Assembly (NCBI GenBank): GCA_030295235.1 | Contig: AP026164.1 | Coordinates: 2,046,001 to 2,110,000 of the forward strand | Direction: 5' to 3' | Length of the DNA: 64,000 bases | Source: Fistulifera solaris | Taxonomy: Eukaryota > Bacillariophyta > Bacillariophyceae > Naviculales > Stauroneidaceae | In this document: positions 46,031 to 57,791 of the stretch, one piece after another | Layout of the letters: every line of letters begins with the position of its first letter | Position numbering within the stretch: position 1 is the stretch's first letter | The notes under the pieces: model-generated | What the model was told of the DNA's origin: nothing | Seen by the model: the letters and a program-made list of their open reading frames with translations, nothing else | Databases searched by the model: none | Translations under genes and position numbers: made by a program

Positions 46031-47078
46031 TTTTGAATGATAGAAATCGACTCCGTACTTGTTTTTCAAAGCAAAGATAGTTTTTGTAGCAATGTTGTTC
46101 CTTTCTCATCTTCTGAGCTGTCTTTACATTATGCAGTGACCTGCTCTAAGATTCGGTTTCCTTTCACACAAAGAATTGCAAAAAGTGAGAAAAGGCCACC
46201 TTACAAAAAAACGACCAATCGAGAACTGTCGTAGGTCATTCCAGGACTATCATTGCTAAAAAAGTAAGCAAGAAGTCCAACTATATTGACACTTCGGATA
46301 TTCTAGCAAGCGTTGTGACCGATCTCAACACGGATTAAAAAGCGAAGACCGGAGATACGACTTGCTGGTCCGAATGAATTCTTTTCTTTGCTCCAGCTTA
46401 CCTCGATATCGTCTATCGTCGATTAATACTGATTCTTTGAAAGACCTGAAGCTGTCCTTGATCGACACAAAGCAAAATGGAAACGGAAAAGATCAGACAA
46501 CCTTCTTAGCCATCAAATGTTGAAAGGAATGTGGAAGATCAATCCAGGACCACGTTGCTATGGACACCTAGCACGGAGTCCCCCTTTAGTGATCCTCCGA
46601 AAATTGTCACTCTTGCAAGATTTAACTATGAACCAGTCTTTACACGAAAACATAAAGACAGGAGATTCCGCTTGCTTATTGTGTCGTGACAGTGAATGAA
46701 ACGTACCTCGATCGCGCCGGGTCGAGGCTACTTCTGCCTTTACAAAAGTTCAATCTCGTCTCATCTTGGATTTGTATCTCTCGAAAAGATGTTACGATCG
46801 TCAAGACGCAATCAAATGCGGCAATATTGTGTTGACGCGGATAAAGATTACGTAGTACTCCATTTTTTTCGTTTCATACTCCGTGTATTTTTTTTGTGCG
46901 GCCCGTGTTATGGTGCGTGTGACATACAGACGAGACTTGTTATTCCTATGATACTCACAACTTGAAGAGCTCTAAGCGCAAACACGCGTTATAAATTGTG
47001 ATACTCAACAGGATTCCTTTATAAAGTGAAATTAAGTTGTTGCAACAAGGCGTGTGTTTAATAAAATATATGCAATGA
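46031..47078. other. Intergenic
   Basis: About 1.05 kb without a supported gene. Short frames at 46517-46699 and 46696-46965 show no known motif. Runs of plausible but stop-broken coding-like sequence lie at 46250-46520; I cannot assign them. Confidence 0.3.
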
Positions 47079-47669
47079 TTACTCTTCTTGATATTCTTCT
47101 CCCGCCCCGCCTTGCAAAACCTGTTTCAGCACAACTTTTAGTTCGTAAATTTCTTTATTCCCGGTCGTTGTAGAGCTCGATATCGAAACATCGCAATCGA
47201 ACTGCAACATTTCGAGCATGCCCCGCAACATCCCCGCCAACAATTGATTGTACTGCAAATCCTGTCGATCTTCCGGTAATTCCACAAAGACCATGAGCGG
47301 ATTTTCGTTCATTTTGACAATGTACTGATCATCCGCACTCGTAACGATCTCCACCGTCACTCCCAAAAACAATTTCATGGCCACTTTGACGACATCGACC
47401 GTTTCCATGAATTGTTGCGACACTTTCAATTCCGGTGCTTTCGCCAATACTTCTTCAATGAATCGAATCCCAATCGAATGTCCCATACGATCCAATTCGG
47501 CTTGAATTTCGCTATTCTGCTCCAAATCGCGCACGAGTTCCGCCACCAACGCGCCGTACGTCAAAGCGAAGAATTCCGCATTCGCTTTGGGTTGTTTTTG
47601 CCACAATGCGTTTGCCTGAGCATTGATAGTTTTGCTGGTAGTTGCCGTCGTGGAAGCAGAAGATGACAT
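47079..47669 (-). CDS. BET3: TRAPP subunit Bet3/TRAPPC3
   Basis: Core subunit of the TRAPP tethering complex (Rab1/Ypt1 nucleotide exchange, ER-Golgi and Golgi traffic). 196 residues. The family signatures are clear: ANAEFFALTYGALVAELVRD, LDRMGHSIGIRFIEEVLA, FMETVDVVKVAMKLFLG and the second half NPLMVFVELPEDRQDLQYNQ, LLAGMLRGMLEMLQF. The Cys that is palmitoylated in animal Bet3 is not seen at the usual place (AELKVSQQF replaces the CxxF stretch). About 20 extra Ser/Thr residues precede the conserved start. It shares a 282-bp divergent promoter region with the GT47 gene. Confidence 0.95.
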   Translation of the reverse strand: MSSSASTTATTSKTINAQANALWQKQPKANAEFFALTYGALVAELVRDLEQNSEIQAELDRMGHSIGIRFIEEVLAKAPELKVSQQFMETVDVVKVAMKLFLGVTVEIVTSADDQYIVKMNENPLMVFVELPEDRQDLQYNQLLAGMLRGMLEMLQFDCDVSISSSTTTGNKEIYELKVVLKQVLQGGAGEEYQEE

Positions 47670-47951
47670 GATGCGCTAAAAGAGATCTGAGGCGACGATA
47701 ACACCCGGCTTTTCCTTTTATTGCGGTGCAAAAGAGCGCCTCGCTTTTGCCTGTTGGGCCTCGTCCGTCGTCCGTAGTATCCAAATCGACATAAAGTCGT
47801 AGCGGTGCATGATGACCCCAAAATGTCTGCGCGGAAAAATACTCCGGTAAACGCCCATTTTCACAGAACGACCGATGATGTTCATTATTATTTTGTTTAT
47901 CGGGCGGTTGCAACCCCCAATTCATTCAATAAACGACAGCTTTCTAGCACC

Positions 47952-49605
47952 ATGAAACATCCCAGATCACTGTTTCTACGAAAAGCTCCGTCACAACAGC
48001 GAAAACGGTTCTCCGGTTGGGCTTTCTACATTTCCTTCGGAGGCATTTTGTGCGTCGCGACCCTTCTTTTACGGTCGGTCAGGAGGATTCGTTGTCGGAA
48101 GCTTCACTCAGCGTTTTCTTCAATCCCTCCCATACAAAAACATCAGACGACTGTCCCTTTCGAGATTCTCCGATTTACAAAAAAGTCTACGTCTATCCAA
48201 ATCATGGTGATGTCGCACAAGGATGGTCGGGTGAGATGTTATCAGAATACGGGAAAGACCCTCAACATCTCCGATGGCCCTTTCTGGATTTAGACGTACA
48301 AGCGCGTGCCGCCGGAACGGGCCATTACAACATTTTGAGCCAAAATGTACAATACAATACCGAATTGCTCGTGCGAGAAATTATGATTCATCCGAATTCG
48401 TGCTTACGAACGTACGATCCCGAACAAGCCACGTTGTTTTATGTTCCCTATTTGCCTTCGATTGAACATCACCGTGGTTTGGATGGATTCCGTGATATTG
48501 ATTATTCAACGTCACCGTACGGACAGGCCATTATGGATATTGTCGACAAACAAGACTATACGGGATGGGAAAAACATTTTGGATTGACTTCCAAATATTG
48601 GAAGCGTCGAGAAGGAGCCGATCATATTCTGGTCTTTTCGGAACCCATGCACGGATTGTACCATCCAAGGAGCAAGAGAGGGAATTTTCATTTTATTCAT
48701 TCGCAAAAACAATTGACACCGCCCATTGTGATTTCGGTAGAACTGAGTAAAACCTTTGTGGATATGTATCCCAAATGTGCCGCCAAGAATATTTTAATGC
48801 CCTATCCGAATACCGATGGCAATTGGTTCAATGGGAAACTCGAGGCAGAAGCCTGGCAATCACTGTACGCTCAAGGCAATACGACCGTGAACGAGATCAT
48901 GTCGTCGGTAGCATTGCCGGCGGAACAAACATTCACGGCGCCCCGTCCGATACCTCAATTTTACAGTGCCGGCAATCACGGCACGTGCACCAAATTACGA
49001 AAAGCCATGAAGCAAGATTATGAAAAATGCGCACGTTCCTTTACGACCTTATCACAAACACTCCAAGTTAAAAATTACGCATTGGGAATGCGATTGTCGA
49101 CCTTTGTCCCTGTCCTGGAGGCGACTCTCCCAGTGCGAAGCGTCATTACGACGCCCTGATCGCCCAGTGCATTCCCATTATCTTATCGTATGACTTTGTT
49201 TGGCCATTTACGAACGAATTCGATTCGAGCATAACGTTAGATGCGAGTGTGTTTGCATTGCGGCTTCCCGCGGAAGAGTACGATACACCTCTTTTGGACC
49301 CCAACACGTGTCAACCCATGAACGAGTCACGGCGGGGACTGCAACACAATTTGGAGTCGATATCGCCAGCCGAAATAGAGCGCCTTCGTCAAGGCGTGGA
49401 AATGGCGCGGAAACTCTATGCCTGGTACAAATACGATGACACATTGGTGGAAAATCCGCTTCGCGAAGGAGTCCTTCCGACGGGTGGTGCAGCCCACCAG
49501 CTGGTAAAAATGCTGGCCGAACGAGCAAATGGAGTTCGTTGGCCGGCTTGCCGCGAAGAACTGAAGCTTCCTCGTGAACCGGATGCTACTAAGTTCAAAT
49601 GCTAA
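47952..49605 (+). CDS. Exostosin-family (GT47) glycosyltransferase (phase-shifted)
   Basis: Type II Golgi glycosyltransferase of the exostosin family, likely acting on cell-surface or wall polysaccharide. A single N-terminal anchor (SGWAFYISFGGILCVATLL, residues about 23-41) follows a short basic tail. Family motifs: KVYVYPNHGD, NTELLVREIMIHPNS, DPEQATLFYVPY, GADHILVFSEP and the donor-site block reconstructed across a shift as STF-CPCPGGDSPSAKRHYDAL, followed by AQCIPIILSYDFVWPF. Missing-base shifts lie in the runs at 48067-48070 and 49103-49105. About 552 residues. The substrate is not predictable. It ends 105 bp from the convergent RPC2 gene. Confidence 0.85.
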
Positions 49606-49709
49606 ACTTTCGCTACTGGTAATCATATCTTTTGAGAGTTATTATTTGCGACGAAATTAGATTTTTCTTCTCCTTGCGAATTCAGGTGCAATATATATGC
49701 GGCTTTTTT

Positions 49710-52700
49710 TTAACAGTGATCCTGAAGGCGAAGTCGTGGAAGTACGTTCATGGACTGCAACTCTTGAAAGAGTAACTTGCACGCGTATGGCAAGCGGATG
49801 TCAGCTACATTTTCACCTGATCTACAATATTGACACCAATTCTCGTACTGAAGTAGACCACATGTTAAACACACGGTGGCGGAAAATGCATCTGACGAAT
49901 GCATTAGCCGTTCCATAATCAGGTTCGACGCTCCATAGGCGATCAGGCAATCTCGTTCCATCTCACCAAGACGAAGACCGCCATCCCGGGATCGCCCTTC
50001 AGTGGGTTGTCGGGTTAGAACAGCACGTGGGCCTCTAGCACGCGCGTGGGCCTTATCTAGCACCATGTGCTTAAGCTTCTGGTAGAAAACAGGCCCGGAG
50101 AAGATGTAAGCATCTAAAGGCTCTCCGTTAGTTCCACTGTATAGGATATCTTTTCCCGTATAATTCAAACCATTACGAAGAAGCGCTTCAGATGCGGAAA
50201 CATCAGTATCAGCAGATCCATGCTCTTCTCCGAAAGCAGAAGAGTACGCCTGTCGACCTTCATACACACCGGCTTTTCCAACCAATAATTCAAGCAGTTT
50301 ACCAACAGTCATTCGAGACGGAAAACCATGGGGATTCATGATAAGGTCGGGACAGTGCCCATGATCGTTGAAGGGAAGATCTTCCTCGGGAACAATCAGC
50401 CCACACACGCCCTTCTGACCGTGTCGAGATGCGAATTTATCTCCAATCTCGGGTCGACGGACTTGTCTTAACATCACCTTAATCAGGAACTGTTCATTTG
50501 CATTGGACGTGATTAATACTTTGTCAACGTAGGAAGGGGCCGGCCCGCGATATGGCATAGCAGAAGGTTTGTACTGAACGTTCGGGTTGCCTGTCGCCAT
50601 ACCAAAACCAATATCAGCGCCAACTATATTGGTTGTAGTGTCAGTTGGGGATTCCTTGTTAACCATGATAAACCCGTTATCCATGGGCTCTCCCACCTTA
50701 CAAATACCATCCAAGTCGATCGCTTGATACTTCATAAACCGTTTGTCTTGATCACCATCGGCAAAGGCAGATGCATCCGTCGGCGGACCTCGAGTACGAT
50801 CCCTTGTGCCGTTCGCATATCGCCGAACACTGAACAGAAAGTGTAAATGCACGAAACTTAAAGTTTGAAAGGTAATACAATTGACAAAAGACTCTTACCT
50901 TGTTTGATGCTTTTTCAGCACCATGCATCGTCCAAAACCTCTGTCGATCGATGACTTGTTCAAAATGATGGCGTCCTCAATATCGTAACCACTATAGCTC
51001 ATAACAGCGATGCACGCATTCTGTCCACCAGGAATGTTATCGAAATCCACGAGATCTAAAGTTCGACTCTTGACCATGGGCTTTTGTGGGTAGACTAAGC
51101 TATAAAGAAGACCATCCATTCGCACGTATTGATTCATCGCCACACAACCCATTGCTTGTTTCGCCATTGCCACTGTGTAGGTATTTCGTGGACTCTGGTT
51201 ATGATGAGGATACTGAAATAAGCAGAACCAAAACGCGTGAGCATTGCATGCAGTCAGTTTGATTCGCAAAAGCAAGCCACGAGTATACTCACCGGAATAA
51301 TGCCTCCTACAACCCCCAAAATCGTGAAAGGATCAATTTCTAGGTGCGTGTACCTCATTCTTCGATTTTCAAGCCCCTGATTGATTGCAACTTCCAAGTC
51401 ATTCTCCGTGACAGCAATCAGAGTATTGTTCTCTTCGTTACAATCGACGTATTCAACAACACCTTGACGGAGCAAAGCTTTAATATCCATGGCTCCCATG
51501 GCTAAAGCCTCTACATGCGCTTGTTTCAGACGAGGCAGTCCTGTGTCATGATCGACGATAATCAACGGACGGCATACACGTCCTCCATCAGTGGCGATGT
51601 GCACTGCTCGCTGCTCTTCATGCAAATACACCGACACAAACTCCCCCGCTAATCCTCTGCGTCGCATCTTACGTAGGTCCTCGACAAGCTGTAGGGGGCG
51701 CAGATGGATTCCTAGTATCAGTCCATTCAAAAAGACCAGAAAGGCATCCTTTGAATTTAACTCATTACCAGACATGCGTCGCACATCTTCAACTCCAAGA
51801 TCGCGACATAAACGCTCAATGGGATTCGTATCATCTTCGTCAGTGGTAATGTGGGACAACAGGGCCAAGTTCTTCACCAAACCGCACGCTTCTCCTTCCG
51901 GAGTATCGGCTGGACACAGCATGCCCCATTGACTTGGCTGTAACGATCGCGGTCCCGATACCTTTCGGGTCTTTTCAAACTGCGAATTGATTCTCGTCAT
52001 CATCCCCAAAGCGGACATGTACGAAAGTCGGGATAGCACTTGAGTTACTCCAGCACGGTCCATTCGGAAACGCTTCAAAACCCAGTTTCCCGTCGAGATA
52101 GCGTTGATCATACCATTCGTAATGGTATCGGGTCGGATTGTTTTGACAACATCAAATGCTTCCGCCCGGTTGGGCTTGGATAAAACCAAATCCGCCTGTC
52201 GTTTCAGTTCCTTGTTAAAGATTTTGAACAAATCCTCGAACAACAAACTCAACAAATTTCCCGCCAGCTCCAATCGCTTGTTTCCATAATAATCTTTATC
52301 GTCCAGAGGCATCTTACCCAAATGCACTAACAATACGCGTCGCACAATATGTCCTATAAACATGGCCTTGGCCCGGAAATCGAAATGCACTACGGGCACA
52401 TGACTCAAGACGACATTGGCCAAGACTTCCCGCGCTTCTTCGGCGGGCGACAACGTCTTACCCCCTGCGCGCGCAAACGTACTCCCCGCCGCGGCCGAAC
52501 GACTCCGAATCTTGGCACCCATATACGCCAAGGCCTGCTGTTGCGTTTGGATACCGTACCGGTGCGGTTCTTCCAACGACAAAGCCATGGCGTGCACCAA
52601 TTGCGGAGGATCACAGCCCACTAGTTGCACAATTTCAACATCAGACTCCACCCCCATGGCTTTCAAGACAATCACAATGGGAATATCTTCTCCCAACGTA

Positions 52701-53694
52701 TTGTTCTTCAGATAGACCTTGCCGTGTTTAATCAGAATATAAGCTTTCGACTTGCGTTCCCGCGTTGAAGACGTAATACTCGCACAAACTCCTTTCGCAT
52801 CTTGTTCGAGGATGACGCGATTTTTGGACAATTGTTCTTGTATGAGAATAACTTTTCGACGCCCTTGACGATAAAGTAACCGCCGGGATCGTACGGACAT
52901 TCCTTCATGGCGGCCAAGGCATCGTGCGTCTGATCGCGCAAAAGACACTTTTTCGACCGCAACATGATGGGAATCCGTCCAATCATGACATTGCGTTTGA
53001 CAACGGGTTGTCGACCTCGTATGTACCGAACGTTGACGTAGATGGGTGCCGAATAGGTACAATCCCTCAAGCGACATTCGAACGGTGTAATGCTTTTCAT
53101 GGTATACGAATCTTCTTCAATCGACGGTTCACCGACCCAACACGCTTCATATCTCAAATAAAATTTAGGATCATGTTCGGATCGAATTTCCCTTGCCGAA
53201 GCCGATTTCACAATTTGTTGCATTTCCGTTTCGACGAAATAATCAAACGAATCGACGTGTTGTCGTAAAAGGGAACGCAATTGTAAAAAGTACGGCAACA
53301 ATCGCCACTTGTCTTGCACACTGCCGACGGGTGCGTCGTCTATAGTAGTAGTGTGTGTGTGAGAGAGAGAAAAAAAAAGCGGAAAAGGCGGATCCTACAA
53401 CAATTTTGTGCGTTATAGTATTGACGTACCCGGCGTTTTCGTAGATCCATAATCACGTCCATCTTTCTTTTCTTCTTCTTCTTCATATAATCCCTTTTTC
53501 GAATGCCCCAACGGCCGTGAATCAACTTGTTCGATAACATCTTGTCCGTAAATATGCTCAAAGCCCTCTTTGGGAAATTGGAGGGGCTCAAAATGATCCT
53601 TCCGCCATTGATGCCATTCCTCGCCCCGTGTAGTTGTCAAACACGCTCCCGAAGGAGAGGCACGGACTTGTCCCCACCGCGGTTCGTCCGTCAT
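49710..53694 (-). CDS. RNA polymerase III second-largest subunit RPC2 (phase-shifted)
   Basis: Catalytic subunit of RNA polymerase III (tRNA, 5S and other small RNAs). Exons (minus): 53694-53430, 53339-51293, 51212-50899, 50829-49710; introns of 90, 80 and 69 bp. The core matches the Pol III form: [82 protein letters not shown], and the C-terminal zinc stretch ([16 protein letters not shown]) ending with [15 protein letters not shown]. One base is missing in the run at 52853-52856, inside the invariant [11 protein letters not shown], so the sequence cannot be correct as read. An extra N-terminal exon encodes about 88 charged residues not seen in the human protein. Confidence 0.93.
53345..53372. 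repeat. GT/GA microsatellite in RPC2 intron 1
   Basis: A run of GT dinucleotides, then GA dinucleotides, then As on the plus strand. On the coding strand this is a polypyrimidine stretch ahead of the intron's 3' end at 53340, so it may assist splicing. Confidence 0.7.
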
Positions 53695-53767
53695 ATTCTC
53701 TCTCTAGTTAGTAGTTGTCACCGCAAAGCATTCGCGAAATTTTTGGAAATCTCAATGGATGAATACA

Positions 53768-53799
<32 letters not shown>

Positions 53800-54126
53800 C
53801 ACTCCCTTTTTTTTTTTTAAGAAAGATCGGCGGTTGTCATCGTCGCAGAAAACAAATTGAGTGGTGCTTGCCGACGGAGGAGATTTGAGTACCGGTACCG
53901 GTCGTCTCATCAATCGTTATGTACAGCCCGTCACGAAGGACTGTCCTTCTGTAGTGGATACCGGTACGATCGTTTTGGTTTTCGAAAAGAGGAAACGATG
54001 TTATTTACGAAGATTTTTTCCGTACGAATGATGTGATGCAAGTTGCGACGCTTAACCTTTGGTATTATTGTGACTAAGTATCGACGAGAAGAGAAGAACA
54101 TAGAGTTCATCATCTTCCGAATTAAG
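53695..54126. promoter_or_regulatory. Divergent promoter region, RPC2 / purple acid phosphatase
   Basis: No gene. Besides the CAA/T tract, it contains GTACCGGTACCGGT at 53889-53902 and TACCGGTA at 53959-53966. These are the strongest examples of the GTAC-centred palindromes that recur in this window, about 195-270 bp from either start codon. Confidence 0.4.
53771..53818. repeat. (CAA)n microsatellite followed by a T12 tract
   Basis: About nine to ten CAA units at 53771-53799, then a short CACTCCC and twelve Ts at 53807-53818. It lies in the divergent spacer between RPC2 and the purple acid phosphatase and is likely to vary in length between strains or assemblies. Confidence 0.9.
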
Positions 54127-55643
54127 ATGATTCTTCATCGCCACGTCGTTGATGATGATTCGAAGGCCGAAACCATGAAACGACCGCTTCTTCCGACAAA
54201 ACGCCAATCACGGCATTCTCTTTGGCGATTTATTACAATATCATGCATGGTTATTCTCTCGGCGAGTTTGATTCTATATTCCCTAAGTGAAAACAACTCA
54301 ATAACGGCACAATGTATTCCCAAATACATTCATATTGCCCAACGAAACAATGTCAACCAACTAGGACGCGTTTCCATGACACTCTCGTTTGCCATCGATC
54401 GACATTGTGATGTGATGACTCCTTGCATCCATTACGGTCGTCGAGAGGATACAGAAGAAACGGTTTTAGTAGTCCAGCAATTGCCTCTGCAGTTCAATTA
54501 CACGTCGACGAACGGAACTTTTTACAGTGATTGGTGGTATCATGTCGAATTACCGACTTTGATGGCAGGAGACGAAGAGTACTGGTATCAAATTGTCACC
54601 CAAAAACGACCCAACATCCACCGGCTACCTTTCATACACCACCCTTACCGGGACAGTCGACTGCTTTTGCGGTGGTTGGAGATTGGGGTCAAACGGAACA
54701 TTCCCTTCGAACAATGCAGAAGATCCTCCGTGCGATACACACCACTCCCCTCTCACAACTCATCGTCGCCGGCGACATGTCGTATGCGGATTCGGATCCG
54801 CAACGATGGTTGTCGTGGTTTGAGCTCATGGAACCCCTGTTGGGGACCTTACCGACGCATGTGGCGGTAGGAAACCACGAAATTGAATGCGATACGGTGA
54901 CGCGCGAGGTCTTTGTACCGTACGAACATTACTTTTCCAATCCCAATCGCGTGGGGGAAGCTTACAGGCATCCTCTAACACCCAAGTATCCAGATTCGTT
55001 GTGGCAGAAGAGTTGTTCGACACCAAGTGAATTCTTGGGGTACTATGTGTACGGCAATTCCTTTTATGCCTATCGGCACGGTTTGGTACACATCATTGTC
55101 TTGAATTCCTACACATACTCTGGCGTTGGATCCGAGCAATACCTTTGGTTGCAAGAGGAGCTGCAAACACGCTTCGATCGAACGGTCACACCGTGGTTGA
55201 TGGTAGTCTTTCACTGTCCGTTTTATACCACCTTTGACAGTCATGTCGATGAAGTGCAATCGCGAACGATGAAACACGCGATGGAACCACTCTTTGTCAA
55301 ATACGGTGTCAACTTTGTATTGTCAGGACACGATCATGCTTACCTACGAAGCAAATCAATGAAATACGGTCACGTCGATTCGACACAGCATGCTCCCATC
55401 TATTTCATTGTTGGTGCCGGTGGGAATCGGGAAGGTCATCCGCACGGATATATTCAAGACTATCCCGAAGTCTGGGTGGCAAAACGGACCATGGTCGATT
55501 GGGGCTACGGACAGTGGTGGTTCCCGAATGCCACGCATGCGCATTTCACGTGGATTCCGGATGGTTTCGAGGGCGACGACACCGGGGATGATGTTTGGTT
55601 GGTCAATCCACACGTAGTTTCGCAACAAGTGTCTCTCTCATAG
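54127..55643 (+). CDS. Purple acid phosphatase, membrane-anchored (phase-shifted)
   Basis: Binuclear-metal phosphatase for phosphate esters, probably secretory or cell-surface. A short cytosolic tail and signal anchor (FITISCMVILSASLILYSL, about residues 36-54) precede a Fn3-like N-terminal domain (residues 65-165). The catalytic domain carries the five metal-binding blocks: VVGDWGQT, GDMSYAD, VGNHE, VFHCPFY, SGHDHAY. One base is missing in the AAAAA at 54602-54606; repair joins WYQIVTQK with TTQHPPATFHTPP. About 505 residues. The start is the ATG at 54127; a second ATG at 54175 (MKRPLLPT) would be equally compatible with the anchor. Together with the PhoD-like gene it suggests organic-phosphate use. 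Confidence 0.9.
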
Positions 55644-56304
55644 TGTAACGAGTTCGGGTAAAGGTAGCTGCCTTAGTGAAAACAAGTCTCGCCCAGAGGT
55701 ACTGTTGTCGAAACAACAGATTTAACGTGTTAAATTCACAGGGCATGTCGTTGTTACTTCATCGAGTGGCATGACTGCGTCCACTTCTACGGGCTTTTTG
55801 GTCAAGGCATGTGAAAGTACCGTAGCTTTTGCATCAAAGAAAAAGTCTAAACACTAGAGTTGAATTTTTGGTAAGCTCTCTCTCTACAAGCTAGAGCTAG
55901 AAAAACCCACACTGGGTGCTTAACAGCTGGAAACGTCTCAAATACATAGAAACGACTGTATTTTTAACTTCAAGTCACGAGTGAGGAGGAAACAGGAAAC
56001 GCGACTGAAACTGTGAAAGAATTCTGGTCCTCGCGATGAGTACGAAAATCTGCTAAGCGCCCACCTTGCAATACCGGGTTTGTTCGGCAGCCATTCTTTT
56101 GCATCCGATTGTTTACGCGTTTGCCGTAATCTTAAATTTCGCCTACATTGCGCATTGAGAGGTAGAAGGAGAGTCTCAGCAAGCTGCTAGAAACATTATT
56201 GATTAGATCAAGCACGTTGGTCCCAGATTACGGAGAAGAAGTCAATTCCTTGTGAGTGGAAACTCGTTTGTATCATTTCATTCTTAGATATTTTTGAACG
56301 GTTG
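55644..56304. other. Intergenic
   Basis: No gene is recognised. It contains the 3' flank of the phosphatase and the 5' flank of the TAZ-finger gene, with a short CT repeat near 55878-55886. Confidence 0.3.
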
Positions 56305-57625
56305 ATGAAGATTTGGAAAACGGCAAACGTGGAACCTCGGAGATCACGACATGCATCAGCGGAAAAGATTCCGTTGGCCACTCCTGCAGCAGCTTCACCC
56401 AAGGCATCAGCACCCAGCAAAGAAGGAGAGCAGATTGCTCAAAACAAGGATCCTGCCCAAGCACTGCGCCTCCTTCGTCACGCCGCAGAGTGCGAGGATG
56501 ATCGATGCCCTGATACAGAGTGCGCCGGAACGAAGCGGTTGTGGCAACACATTGTGGAATGTCAGGATGTCCAGTGTCCCTTTCCGGATTGCGTCGTCTT
56601 TCGTCGCATGGTACAGCACCGCATCCGATGCAAAAATGCACAACGTCTTGCATGTGATCGGGCATCTCCGAGTGAGCCAGCGACCCAAAAGCGGCACCTT
56701 TCAACAGAATTGTCAAAGCAGGAGCCAGCGACGAAAAAAAAACGTACTTCGCAGCAGTCTGCCAAATCTCAGGATTCGATCCAAAAAGAAGACGGGGAAG
56801 AAGAAGGAGTTGCAATGCTAGATCAACATTAGCAGCCAGTGGAAGCGGGAAAACAGGCTTCGGTGCAGCAGTCAGCAGAATTTCTTGCTTCCAAGAAGAA
56901 GACGGGGAAGAGGAAGGAGATACAATGCAGCAGCAGCCAGTGGAAGCGAGAAACCAGTCTTTGATGCAACAAGAGCAACCAGCGAAAAAGCAGGTTTCGG
57001 TCCAAGAAGCCGAGGAAGCGGAAGAGGAAGGCGATTCAATGCAGCAACCAGCATCGGTGGAAGACCAGGCTTCGCTACAACAACAAGCAGCGGAAGCGGC
57101 AGGTGGTGCAATGCAGCACAAGCAGCCACCGTTGAAAGCGGGAAAACAGGCTTTGATGCAGCAGCAGCAGCAACCACCGACATCGGAAGAAGAGGCTTCG
57201 ATGCAATCAAAAGCAGCGGAAGCTGAAAAACAGTTTTGCTGCAACAACCAACGAAAGCGACAGAACAGGCTTCGATGAAACAACAGGAAGGGGTGAGGCA
57301 GGCACCGATTCAGAAGCCAAGCGTAAAATACCTAGCGTCGATGCAGCAACCCCGTCAGGTTGAACAGACTTTGATGGAACAACAACAAGTGGTAAAGCAG
57401 GTTCTGATTCAGCAGCAGAGATCGGAATGCCAGGTAATGATGCAACAGCAGCAATTAGCGAAAACAGACCAACTGGAGCTGAGGAAACAAGAACAGCATG
57501 AAGAAAATCAAGGTTTGATGCAACGGCTACAAAGTCGTGGCGTTGATATTGTTGTTGGCCCAGTGTTGATAGAGATTGCGGAGTCAGGCTCCATCAGGAT
57601 TAGTACCAGTGAAGAGCGATCGTAG
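56305..57625 (+). CDS. TAZ-zinc-finger protein with Gln-rich repeat tail (interrupted)
   Basis: From the ATG at 56305, a TAZ-type zinc finger runs from about residue 50 to 120 (LRLLRHAAECEDDRCPDTEC, then AGTKRLWQHIVECQDVQCPF and DCVVFRRMVQHRIRCKN). It closely resembles the TAZ1 of the CBP gene at 8790-8995. A Lys-rich linker leads to a TAG at 56830. After it, the reading continues with Gln/Ala/Lys-rich repeats up to a stop at about 57625, with missing-base shifts near 56901 and in the run at 57234-57237. If the TAG is real, the protein has 175 residues; if it is an error, about 440. No HAT or bromodomain follows. It may bind transactivation domains or be a CBP-derived pseudogene. Confidence 0.65.
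56820..57480 (+). repeat. Degenerate Gln-codon repeat array
   Basis: Imperfect units of about 30 bp centred on CAGGCTTxGATGCAGCAGCAGC, encoding xKQA(L/S)MQQQ, occur many times with varying spacers. The unit remains readable in more than one frame, which makes it tolerant of indels. This looks like recent local expansion by slippage. Confidence 0.7.
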
Positions 57626-57791
57626 TATTATTTCATATTATACGTGTGTTACCGATTAGATGTTTGTTTAGTATCGTTCCTTAAACACAAGAGCATTGTC
57701 GAAACTGGTACGCATACGAGCTATGATGTGCTAGCATGTTTCTCTCGTTCTGCGTAGAACACTAATATGCGTCTAGTCGTCTCTAGCCTTT

